The notes under the pieces were generated by a model. It had not been told where the DNA came from. It did no database searches and saw nothing but the letters and a program-made list of their open reading frames with translations. Of a stretch of DNA of 10,306 nucleotides, positions 1-5,883 are shown one piece after another (within the stretch, counting starts at the first letter, position 1; every line of letters begins with the position of its first letter). Location: NCBI GenBank assembly GCA_900770685.1, contig CAAGLC010000101.1:1-10306 (forward strand), given 5' to 3'. A program made the position numbers and the translations under genes. The stretch comes from Clostridia bacterium (GTDB lineage Bacteria; Bacillota; Clostridia; Christensenellales; Borkfalkiaceae).

Positions 1-390
1 AAAAGCACTAACGTTAAACCGTATAGGGGATATCTTATAGACGGTTGTATAGTAAAATTTGGTAAAAACAACGTAGAAAACGATAAACTCACCCTTTCGG
101 CAAAGCCTAGCGATATATGGGTTCACTCAAAAGATTATCACTCTTCGCACGGGATTATTGAAACGAAAGGCAAAAGCGTACCTAAAGAAACTATCGTAAA
201 AGTAGCCGGCATATGTGGATATTATTCTAAAGCAAGACTAGGTGGAAAGACGGAAATAGTTTACACGGAAAAGAAAAACGTCAAAAAACCTAGCAAGGCG
301 AAAGCGGGATTTTTTACGTATACCGAGTATAAAACGGTCGTAATAACGCCTTTTGATGGGAAAGAGTATTTAAATATAGAACAAAATTAG
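1..390 (+). CDS. rqcH: RqcH / NFACT-family ribosome quality-control protein, C-terminal part only
   Basis: This is an open frame from the window edge to TAG at 388-390, giving the last 129 residues of a protein whose start lies upstream. The fragment matches the NFACT-R (DUF814) domain that ends RqcH and fibronectin-binding-protein-like members: a GKNN..ND.LT segment (residues 21-31), DIWVHSKD (38-45), SSH (48-50), YYSKAR (74-79), VKKP (94-97), GFFTY (103-107) and KTVVITP (111-117). In the family, RqcH binds stalled 50S subunits carrying peptidyl-tRNA and recruits tRNA-Ala to add C-terminal alanine tails, which mark the chain for proteolysis. The usual IPGSH of the NFACT-R motif reads YHSSH here, a mild deviation. 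The N-terminal NFACT-N, HhH and coiled-coil parts are outside the window, so the full-length family assignment is inferred from this domain. It lies directly upstream of tig-clpP-clpX, which fits a quality-control role. Confidence 0.85.
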   Translation, partial: KSTNVKPYRGYLIDGCIVKFGKNNVENDKLTLSAKPSDIWVHSKDYHSSHGIIETKGKSVPKETIVKVAGICGYYSKARLGGKTEIVYTEKKNVKKPSKAKAGFFTYTEYKTVVITPFDGKEYLNIEQN

Positions 391-411
391 GTTTTAGAGT
401 GATAAAAACCT
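389..411 (+). terminator. Weak candidate terminator after rqcH
   Basis: A 7-base inverted repeat (AGGTTTT at 389-395, AAAACCT at 405-411) encloses a 9-base loop and is followed by a T-rich stretch interrupted by G and C. It begins inside the rqcH stop codon and overlaps the -35 box of the tig promoter. The stem is short and AT-rich, so termination would be weak. It could also be chance pairing in AT-rich DNA. Confidence 0.3.
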
Positions 412-439
412 TGCGTTTTGTTTTACGTTATGATAAAAT
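411..439 (+). promoter_or_regulatory. Sigma-A type promoter for tig
   Basis: TTGCGT (411-416) and TAAAAT (434-439) are separated by exactly 17 bases, and TG at 431-432 gives an extended -10 element. The expected transcription start is near 446, leaving an untranslated leader of only about 25 bases before the tig ATG. This would let the tig-clpP-clpX unit be transcribed separately from rqcH. No operator repeat such as a CtsR or HrcA/CIRCE site is visible around it, so heat-shock control is not supported by the sequence. Confidence 0.7.
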
Positions 440-469
440 ATTTTAGAATTTTAATGGTAGGAGAGTCAT

Positions 470-1756
470 ATGAAATATACTTTTGAAAAAGCAGAAAAAA
501 GTACCGTAAAGGTAACCATCGAATTGGATACCGCAGAATGGAAAGAGGCTAACGAACAAGCGTACCAAAGAACTAAGGGTAGATATCAAATGCCCGGCTT
601 TAGAAAGGGTAAAGTTCCTAAAAAGGTTTTAGAAGGCGCTTACGGCGTTGGTATTTTCTATGAAGAAGCAATTAACCAAGCGTTCCCCAAATATTTTGGC
701 GAAGTTTTGGATAAAGAACCGTCTATCGAAGCAATCGCGCAACCCGATCTCGATATAAAAGATATTTCTGAAGACGGAATTACGATGATTGCAATCGTTC
801 CCGTTAAACCGGAAGTAAAAATCGGCGCATATAAAGGATTAACCTTTAAGAAGAACACCTACAGAGTAAAAGTGGACGACGTCAAAGAAGAACTCACCCG
901 TTTACAAGAAAGAAACGCAAGAATGGTTGAAGTTACCGATAGAGCAGTTGAGAACGGGGATACCGTTAATATCGACTATTCAGGAAGTGTAGACGGAGTT
1001 AAGTTTGAAGGCGGTACTGCAAATGGACAACCTTTAGTAATCGGAAGCAATACCTTTATTCCGGGATTTGAAGAACAAATCGTTGGTATGAAGAAAGATG
1101 AAGAAAAGGACATCAACGTTAAATTCCCTGAAGAATATCACGCAGAAAATCTTAAAGGCAAGGACGCAGTTTTTGCAATTAAGTTAAATAAGATTGAAAA
1201 GAAAGAACTTCCTGAAATTAACGACGAGTTTATTAAAGACGCAGTAGGCGCAGAAAGCGTTGACGCGTACAAGGATCAAGTTAGAGATAGACTTAAAAAG
1301 CAAAACGCAGAAAGAAGTCAAAGAGAACTTGAAGACGCAATCGTTAAGAAAATCACCGAAACCACCGAAGTTGAAATTCCCGAAGCAATGATTGAAGGAC
1401 AAATCGACCGTATGGTTCAAGAGATGGAATACAGAATGTCATATCAAGGCTTAAAACTTGAAGATTACTTAAAGTATATCGGAAAAAGCGTTGAGGAGTA
1501 TAGAAACGATTTTAGAGCGCAAGCAACCGATATCGTTAAATCTCAATTAGTAATTGAAAAAATTATTGACCTTGAAAAGATTGAAGCAACCGAAGAAGAC
1601 GTTCAAGAAAGAGTTGACGAAATGGCAAAGGCACAAAACAAACCTGCTCCTGACGTTAAGAAGAATATCAATGCGCGTCAACTTGATTACATCAAGAACG
1701 AAATTATCATTAAAAAACTTTTCGAACTTCTTAAAAAAGAAAACGTTATAGAGTAA
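470..1756 (+). CDS. tig: Trigger factor, ribosome-associated chaperone and peptidyl-prolyl isomerase
   Basis: Trigger factor docks at the ribosome exit tunnel on protein L23 and shields emerging chains. The 428-residue length is close to the 432 of the E. coli protein and all three domains are visible. The N-terminal ribosome-binding domain has the signature GFRKGKVP at residues 43-50, at the same position as in E. coli. The FKBP-like isomerase domain spans about 158-242 (NGDTVNIDYSG..., then FIPGFEEQIVGM). The long helical C-terminal chaperone domain runs from about 245 to the end and is rich in Glu, Lys and Gln. The start is supported by AGGAG at 459-463, six bases before the ATG. The gene is followed by clpP after 41 bases, as in the classical tig-clpP-clpX order. 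Its docking partner L23 is encoded at 5572-5862. Confidence 0.97.
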   Translation: MKYTFEKAEKSTVKVTIELDTAEWKEANEQAYQRTKGRYQMPGFRKGKVPKKVLEGAYGVGIFYEEAINQAFPKYFGEVLDKEPSIEAIAQPDLDIKDISEDGITMIAIVPVKPEVKIGAYKGLTFKKNTYRVKVDDVKEELTRLQERNARMVEVTDRAVENGDTVNIDYSGSVDGVKFEGGTANGQPLVIGSNTFIPGFEEQIVGMKKDEEKDINVKFPEEYHAENLKGKDAVFAIKLNKIEKKELPEINDEFIKDAVGAESVDAYKDQVRDRLKKQNAERSQRELEDAIVKKITETTEVEIPEAMIEGQIDRMVQEMEYRMSYQGLKLEDYLKYIGKSVEEYRNDFRAQATDIVKSQLVIEKIIDLEKIEATEEDVQERVDEMAKAQNKPAPDVKKNINARQLDYIKNEIIIKKLFELLKKENVIE

Positions 1757-1797
1757 TAAATAAAAAATAAAAGGATATAATTTACAAGGAGGCAAAA

Positions 1798-2394
1798 ATG
1801 GATATTAAGAACACGGTAGTTCCCTACGTTATAGAACAAACGGGAAAAGGCGAAAGAAGTTACGATATTTATTCAAGATTATTAGAAGATAGAATAATAT
1901 TTTTAACCGGCGAAATTAACGACGCTGTAGCCGATACCGTCGTTGCGCAACTTATATATCTTGAAGGCAAAGATCCGGATAAAGATATTTGTCTTTACAT
2001 TAATAGCCCCGGTGGAAGCGTAACGGCAGGTCTTGCTATATACGATACTATGAATTATATCAAATGCGACGTAAGTACTATTTGTATAGGTCTTGCAGCA
2101 AGTATGGGCGCGTTTTTGCTTTCTAGTGGAACTAAGGGCAAAAGATACGCTCTTCCGAATAGCGAGATAATGATTCACCAACCCTTAGGCGGAGCACAAG
2201 GACAGGCGAGCGATATTAAAATCCAAGCTGATCACATCTTAAAAACCAAACATCGCTTAAATACTATCTTGGCAAATAATAGCGGAAGAGATTACGAACA
2301 GTTGGAAAAAGATACCGACAGGGATAATTATCTATCGGCAGAAGAAGCAAAAGAATACGGACTTATTGACGAAATTTTCGTAAAGCGTCCGTAA
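1798..2394 (+). CDS. clpP: ATP-dependent Clp protease proteolytic subunit
   Basis: ClpP is the serine peptidase that forms the two-ring, 14-subunit degradation chamber fed by ClpX or other Clp ATPases in the cytoplasm. The 198-residue protein is full length. The catalytic triad is complete: Ser102 in GLAASMGAF, His127 in EIMIHQP and Asp176 in DTDRDNY. The oxyanion-side NSPGGSV motif is at residues 69-75. The N-terminus (VPYVIEQTGKGERSYDIYSRLL) is the usual one, with a short propeptide-like lead of a few residues. The start is fixed by a full AAGGAGG at 1786-1792, five bases before the ATG. It sits between tig and clpX, and the 14-base gap to clpX implies co-transcription and stoichiometric production of the ClpXP pair. 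Confidence 0.98.
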   Translation: MDIKNTVVPYVIEQTGKGERSYDIYSRLLEDRIIFLTGEINDAVADTVVAQLIYLEGKDPDKDICLYINSPGGSVTAGLAIYDTMNYIKCDVSTICIGLAASMGAFLLSSGTKGKRYALPNSEIMIHQPLGGAQGQASDIKIQADHILKTKHRLNTILANNSGRDYEQLEKDTDRDNYLSAEEAKEYGLIDEIFVKRP

Positions 2395-2408
2395 ATTAAT
2401 GGAGATTT

Positions 2409-3641
2409 ATGAAGAGTGACAATAATTTAATATGTTCTTTTTGCGGAAAGCCGAAGGAATTAACAAAAAGGCTTATAGCAGGTCCTAACGGAATATATAT
2501 ATGCGACGAGTGTATAGACGTTTGTAAAGAGATATTGGAAGAAGATAGCGAAAGAAGTGAAAATTTTGCTCCGGTTAATCTCTTAAAACCAACTGAACTA
2601 AAAGCAAAACTCGACGAGTATATTATAGGTCAGGACGAAGCCAAAAAAGTTCTTTCCGTTGCGGTGTACAACCATTATAAAAGAATAAGTTTCGCAGGCA
2701 AAAAGGACGACGTTGAATTAGAAAAGAGCAACATATTACTTTTAGGGCCGACGGGAAGTGGCAAAACCTTGCTCGCAAAAACCTTGGCTAAGATTTTGGA
2801 CGTACCGTTTGCCGTAGCAGACGCAACGACCTTAACCGAAGCCGGTTACGTTGGAGAAGACGTTGAAAATATTTTGCTTAAGTTAATTCAAAACGCTGAT
2901 TTTAATATTGAAAAGGCGCAAAGAGGTATTATATATATCGACGAAATAGATAAAATTGCTAGAAAGAGCCAAAACGTTTCAATCACGAGAGACGTTTCAG
3001 GGGAAGGCGTTCAGCAGGCTCTATTAAAGATTATTGAAAGCACGATTGCTAGCGTTCCGCCACAAGGAGGAAGAAAAAATCCTCAACAAGAGTGCATTAG
3101 AATAGACACCTCTAATATTTTATTTATTTGCGGTGGCGCGTTCGTTGGACTTGACGAGATAATTTCAAAGCGAAAGGAAAAAGCGTCTTTAGGCTTCGGC
3201 GGAAACGTTAACAAGAAGTTTGACGAAAAGGAAAAAGACCAATACGTTAGAGAAGTTCAACCTCAAGACCTTATTAAATACGGGCTTATTCCTGAGTTCG
3301 TTGGAAGAGTGCCGATAACGGTTGGATTGCATCCGTTAGACGAAAAGGCGCTCGTAAATATAATGACCGAGCCGAAGAACGCGCTAGTTAAACAATATAA
3401 AAAACTTATTGGTTTTGATAACGTCGAACTGGAAATTACCGACGGGGCGGTGTTTGCCGTCGCAAAAAAGGCGATAGAGTTAAAGACGGGCGCAAGGGGA
3501 CTTCGAACCATTTTTGAAAATCTAATGATAGATACAATGTACGAATTGCCAAGTGGACAGGATATCGTTAAGGTAATAGTGGATGAAGACGTCGTTATAA
3601 ACGGCGCAACACCCAAATTAATAAAAAAGCAAATTGCTTAA
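2409..3641 (+). CDS. clpX: ATP-dependent Clp protease ATP-binding subunit ClpX
   Basis: ClpX is the hexameric AAA+ unfoldase that recognises tagged substrates and threads them into ClpP. The 410-residue protein has the N-terminal zinc domain with Cys9, Cys12, Cys32 and Cys35. It also has Walker A GPTGSGKT (113-120), the pore-1 loop GYVG (146-149), Walker B IIYIDEID (174-181), the ClpP-docking loop as LGF (261-263, in place of the common IGF), and sensor 2 GARGLR (361-366). The RKH loop that lines the pore entrance and helps read the ssrA tag is RKN here (222-224), a change at a normally conserved position. GGAG at 2401-2404 is only four bases from the ATG, a tight spacing. No clear terminator follows the gene, so read-through into the S10 leader is possible. 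Confidence 0.98.
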   Translation: MKSDNNLICSFCGKPKELTKRLIAGPNGIYICDECIDVCKEILEEDSERSENFAPVNLLKPTELKAKLDEYIIGQDEAKKVLSVAVYNHYKRISFAGKKDDVELEKSNILLLGPTGSGKTLLAKTLAKILDVPFAVADATTLTEAGYVGEDVENILLKLIQNADFNIEKAQRGIIYIDEIDKIARKSQNVSITRDVSGEGVQQALLKIIESTIASVPPQGGRKNPQQECIRIDTSNILFICGGAFVGLDEIISKRKEKASLGFGGNVNKKFDEKEKDQYVREVQPQDLIKYGLIPEFVGRVPITVGLHPLDEKALVNIMTEPKNALVKQYKKLIGFDNVELEITDGAVFAVAKKAIELKTGARGLRTIFENLMIDTMYELPSGQDIVKVIVDEDVVINGATPKLIKKQIA

Positions 3642-3670
3642 AAAAATTTAAAAAAAGTTAGGTTAAACGT

Positions 3671-3699
3671 TTGACAATCTTGATGGAATTGCTTATAAT
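3671..3699 (+). promoter_or_regulatory. Consensus promoter of the S10 ribosomal protein operon
   Basis: TTGACA (3671-3676) and TATAAT (3694-3699) both match the sigma-70/sigma-A consensus perfectly with the optimal 17-base spacer. Long A-tracts at about 3640-3657 lie where an UP element would sit for RNA polymerase alpha subunits. Transcription should start around 3705-3707. The combination is what is expected for a very strong growth-related promoter. An 8-base palindrome AAACGTTT (3665-3672) overlaps the first bases of the -35 box, with no evidence that it binds a regulator. Confidence 0.93.
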
Positions 3700-3744
3700 A
3701 TTTAGGCTGTGTAATCTGGGTTGATACTGGAAGTTACTTAAATC

Positions 3745-3777
3745 GTTGACAAGCGATAGATAATTTCAGTTGACAAG
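3745..3777 (+). repeat. Nine-base direct repeat in the S10 leader
   Basis: GTTGACAAG occurs at 3745-3753 and again at 3769-3777, 24 bases apart. The first copy forms the distal half of the P2 hairpin with its GACA loop. The second precedes the GAGG/CCTC hairpin and pairs only weakly locally. The copies contain TTGACA but have no -10 box at the right distance. They may be two copies of one RNA binding element, which is a guess. Confidence 0.6.
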
Positions 3778-3826
3778 TGTGGAGGCTAGACCTCTGCGAC
3801 TAACTTCAATATAAGAATTAGTAAAG

Positions 3827-3873
3827 TCATTCGCAGCGACTTAAAAATTTAAGTATCGGCGAATGATTTTTTT
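3827..3873 (+). terminator. Intrinsic terminator (attenuator) inside the S10 leader
   Basis: TCATTCGC (3827-3834) pairs perfectly with GCGAATGA (3859-3866). Inside it, after a small internal loop, ACTTAA (3839-3844) pairs with TTAAGT (3849-3854) over the loop AAAT. Seven T residues (3867-3873) follow at once, then ATTT. This is a textbook Rho-independent terminator. It lies about 120 nt after the promoter's start site and 74 bases before rpsJ, so it must be conditional if the operon is to be expressed. Confidence 0.85.
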
Positions 3874-3947
3874 ATTTACTGAATTCGACACACACGGCGG
3901 AGTTTACAGCGCACACAGTAAAAAGTTAGGAAAAGAAGGAGAAAAAA

Positions 3948-4247
3948 ATGGCAAGTCAAAAAATCAGAATTAAACTTATGTCTTACGACGTAGAAATGTT
4001 GGATCAAGCAGCGGCAAAAATCGTTGAAACCATGCAAAAATCCGGCGCAAAGATTAGCGGACCTATTCCGCTACCCACCGAGAAGGAAATCGTAACGATT
4101 CTTCGTTCTCCACATAAGTATAAGGATTCAAGAGAACAATTTGAAATTAGAACTCACAAAAGACTTATCGACATCTACTCGCCAAACGTTAAGTTGCTTG
4201 ACAGCATACACTTACCCGCAGGCGTAGATATCAAAATCAAACTTTAA
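3948..4247 (+). CDS. rpsJ: 30S ribosomal protein S10 (also NusE)
   Basis: S10 is a head protein of the small subunit and, as NusE, pairs with NusB in antitermination complexes. The 99-residue product carries the family core: KIRIKLMSYD near the start, GPIPLPTEKE (about 38-47), HKYKDSREQFE and RTHKRLID in the middle, and LPAGVDIKIKL at the end. It is about three residues shorter than the B. subtilis protein, the loss falling in the loop before LPAGVD (SPNVKLLDSIH). AAGGAG at 3936-3941 is six bases before the ATG. It is the first gene after the attenuated leader and opens the S10 operon. Confidence 0.97.
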   Translation: MASQKIRIKLMSYDVEMLDQAAAKIVETMQKSGAKISGPIPLPTEKEIVTILRSPHKYKDSREQFEIRTHKRLIDIYSPNVKLLDSIHLPAGVDIKIKL

Positions 4248-4272
4248 AAAAAATAAACATTATAATATATAC

Positions 4273-4280
4273 GGAGGTGA
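4273..4280 (+). promoter_or_regulatory. Extended ribosome binding site of rplC
   Basis: GGAGGTGA matches the 16S anti-Shine-Dalgarno over eight bases, the longest match in the window. From the GGAGG core there are 12 bases to the ATG at 4290, more than usual. The pairing strength may compensate for the distance. No nearer in-frame start exists. Confidence 0.75.
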
Positions 4281-4289
4281 ACTTTATCT

Positions 4290-4934
4290 ATGAATAAAGC
4301 AATCATTGGAAGAAAGCTCGGTATGACACAGCTTTTTTCAGCAGACGGCAAAGTTATACCCGTAACGGTTATCGAGGCAGGTCCTTGCACCGTTGTTCAG
4401 GTAAAGACTTTGGAACGCGACGGTTATTCGGCAATCAAACTTGGATTTGGTGAAATTGCAGAAAAAGACGTGGAAAGAAAATTAAATAAACCGGAAGCAG
4501 GTTTGTTTAAGAAAACGGGTGTTAAACCCTTAAAAGTTTTGAAGGAATTCAAAACCGAAGATGCGGATACTCAAGCAGTAGGCAACGTAATTACTTGCGA
4601 AGTATTCCAAGCAGGCGACAAAATCGACGTTACTGGAACGTCAAAAGGACACGGTTTTTCCGGTGTTATCAAAAGATGGAACAACCACAGACTTAAAGAA
4701 ACTCACGGTGTAGGCCCTGTACACAGAGAAGTAGGTTCTCTCGGTGCAATCAGCTCGCCGTCAAGAGTATTTAAGAATCACCACATGCCTGGTCAATACG
4801 GACATGAAAAAGTAACCGTATTGAACTTAGAGGTAGTAAAAGTCGACAAGGAAAGGAACGTAATTTTAGTTAAAGGCGCAGTTCCCGGTCCTGTAAAAGG
4901 AATCGTAACCTTGAGAAATACCGTTAAAGCGTAA
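4290..4934 (+). CDS. rplC: 50S ribosomal protein L3
   Basis: L3 binds 23S rRNA early in 50S assembly and reaches to the peptidyl transferase centre. The 214-residue sequence starts with the usual IIGRKLGMTQLF. It fits the family signature around residues 106-129, where VTGTSKGHGFSGVIKR is visible. The central extension reads HGVGPVHREVGSLGA (139-153), where many homologues have HGSRFHRRPGSMGA, and Gln169 in MPGQYG is the position that is methylated in E. coli L3. The gene follows rpsJ after a 42-base gap, the largest inside the operon, and is followed by rplD after 11 bases. The AAGGAG for rplD begins within the rplC stop codon. Confidence 0.97.
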   Translation: MNKAIIGRKLGMTQLFSADGKVIPVTVIEAGPCTVVQVKTLERDGYSAIKLGFGEIAEKDVERKLNKPEAGLFKKTGVKPLKVLKEFKTEDADTQAVGNVITCEVFQAGDKIDVTGTSKGHGFSGVIKRWNNHRLKETHGVGPVHREVGSLGAISSPSRVFKNHHMPGQYGHEKVTVLNLEVVKVDKERNVILVKGAVPGPVKGIVTLRNTVKA

Positions 4935-4945
4935 GGAGAAAGATT

Positions 4946-5572
4946 ATGCCAAGTGTTAAATTATACGATATGAAGAAAAACGAAGTTGGTAGTCTTGAAC
5001 TTAACGAAGTTTTATTCAATGCAGAATATAACGAACCGGTTATTCATCAAGCAGTAGTTACCAGACTTAGTAATGAAAGACAAGGAACAAAGAGCACTCT
5101 TACCAGAAGCGAAGTTCGTGGAGGAGGCGCAAAACCTTGGAGACAAAAAGGAACGGGTAGAGCAAGACAAGGATCCATCAGAAGTCCTCAATGGATTAAA
5201 GGTGGAGTAGTATTTGCACCAAAGCCCAGAGATTTCTCAAAGAAGATGAACGTTAAAGCCAAAGAAGTTGCACTTTTCTCGGCACTCTCGCAAAAAATTA
5301 GAGACAACGAAGTATTCTTTATCGATGAAATCAAATCAGAAGCAGGAAAGACCAAAGAAATGGTTGCTTTCTTAAAAGCTTTCGAAATTGCGAAGAGCGT
5401 GCTTATCGTAATGGACAATAGCGACGAAAAGGTATTGAGAGCGTGCGCAAACTTACAAGAAGTAACGACCGTGCCTGCAACTCTTCTCAGCACCTACGAA
5501 GTTGTTAGAAACGCTAAAATCGTAATGTCTAAGAAAGCAGTAGAACAAATCGAGGAGGCATACGTAAAATAA
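4946..5572 (+). CDS. rplD: 50S ribosomal protein L4
   Basis: L4 is an early assembly protein whose long loop lines the nascent-peptide tunnel. In E. coli it is also the autoregulator of the S10 operon, acting on both transcription and translation through the leader. The 208-residue protein shows the conserved basic loop at about residues 53-84 (TRSEVRGGGAKPWRQKGTGR and then QGSIRSPQW), followed by the globular domain. AAGGAG (4933-4938) spans the rplC stop and lies seven bases before this ATG. Its last codons contain the AGGAGG for rplW, and its TAA overlaps the rplW ATG by one base. Whether it binds the leader at 3706-3947 cannot be seen from the protein. Confidence 0.97.
   Translation: MPSVKLYDMKKNEVGSLELNEVLFNAEYNEPVIHQAVVTRLSNERQGTKSTLTRSEVRGGGAKPWRQKGTGRARQGSIRSPQWIKGGVVFAPKPRDFSKKMNVKAKEVALFSALSQKIRDNEVFFIDEIKSEAGKTKEMVAFLKAFEIAKSVLIVMDNSDEKVLRACANLQEVTTVPATLLSTYEVVRNAKIVMSKKAVEQIEEAYVK
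5553..5558 (+). promoter_or_regulatory. Ribosome binding site of rplW inside rplD
   Basis: AGGAGG lies within the last codons of rplD and is 13 bases from the rplW ATG, a long spacing. Because the rplD stop overlaps the start (TAATG), re-initiation by the terminating ribosome is the likely main route and this site an aid. Confidence 0.6.
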
Positions 5573-5862
5573 TGGCTGCACACGATATAATAATTAAACC
5601 GCTTCTTTCAGAAAAGAGTTATGCGGGAATAAAAGATAAGAAGTATTACTTCATTGTTAAAAAGACTGCAAACAAAACGGAAATCAAACTTGCAATCGAA
5701 GAAATCTTTGGAGTTAAAGTTGACAAAGTAAACACAGCAAACGTCAAAGGTAAACTCAAAAGACAGGGAAGATCCGAAGGTTATACTCCCGATTACAAGA
5801 AGGCTGCCGTTACACTCAAGAAAGACAGTAAGTCGATTGAATTCTTCGATTCATTGTCCTAA
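5572..5862 (+). CDS. rplW: 50S ribosomal protein L23
   Basis: L23 sits at the polypeptide exit and is the main docking site for trigger factor and signal recognition particle. The 96-residue protein has the family pattern IIIKPLLSEKSY at the start, KTEIKLAIEEIFGVKVDKVNT (about 35-55) and VKGKLKRQGR in the middle. Glu14 of SEK corresponds to E. coli Glu18, the residue contacted by trigger factor, so this docking pair (with GFRKGK of the tig product) is intact. The start overlaps the rplD stop as TAATG, suggesting coupled translation. A 21-base gap leads to rplB. Confidence 0.96.
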   Translation: MAAHDIIIKPLLSEKSYAGIKDKKYYFIVKKTANKTEIKLAIEEIFGVKVDKVNTANVKGKLKRQGRSEGYTPDYKKAAVTLKKDSKSIEFFDSLS

Positions 5863-5883
5863 TTAAAAGCGGAGGAAAGATAA

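Larger units (their letters stand above)
3706..3947 (+). promoter_or_regulatory. Structured 5' leader of the S10 operon, probable transcription attenuator
   Basis: About 240 nt separate the promoter from rpsJ and hold no credible gene. By eye the RNA can form several elements. P1 is GAAGTTA (3730-3736) with TAACTTC (3801-3807), seven pairs. P2 is 3742-3747 with 3752-3757, closed by a GACA tetraloop. P3 is GAGG (3782-3785) with CCTC (3791-3794) around the loop CTAGA. A strong intrinsic terminator follows at 3827-3873. Competing pairings also exist: TACTTAAAT (3735-3743) with ATTTAAGTA (3847-3855), TGCG (3795-3798) with CGCA (3832-3835), and a bulged hairpin 3799-3822. After the terminator, TTTACTG (3875-3881) can pair with CAGTAAA (3916-3922), leaving the rpsJ ribosome binding site (3936-3941) free. 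In E. coli, L4 represses the S10 operon through its leader. That L4 or another product of this operon is the ligand here is inference only. Confidence 0.7.

Noticed and set aside
1776..1781. Perfect TATAAT just upstream of clpP
   Set aside because: No acceptable -35 hexamer lies 16-18 bases upstream, and the start site would fall inside the ribosome binding site. The gap is AT-rich, so chance is the simplest explanation.
658..1795. Minus-strand open frames opposite tig
   Set aside because: They are mirror images of a well-supported gene, have no ribosome binding sites or recognisable motifs, and contain low-complexity Phe/Leu-rich sequence typical of antisense shadows.
3642..3670. Terminator directly after clpX
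   Set aside because: The stretch is A-rich with only a small AAACGTTT palindrome. There is no GC stem followed by Ts.
3746..3776. Two further TTGACA boxes in the leader as alternative promoters
   Set aside because: The sequences 17 bases downstream of each are GC-containing and unlike TATAAT. They are better explained as parts of the direct repeat and leader RNA.
3706..3880. T-box riboswitch
   Set aside because: A terminator and upstream stems are present, but the conserved T-box sequence that pairs with the tRNA acceptor end is absent (GGAGGCTAGACCTC does not fit), and the downstream genes are ribosomal proteins.
3863..3973. Small leader ORF starting ATG 3863 and overlapping the rpsJ start
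   Set aside because: It begins inside the terminator arm, has no ribosome binding site and is not in the rpsJ frame. No evidence of translation.
4261..4266. TATAAT in the rpsJ-rplC gap as an internal promoter
   Set aside because: The bases 17 upstream do not resemble TTGACA and the surroundings are AT-rich. It is not supported as a promoter.
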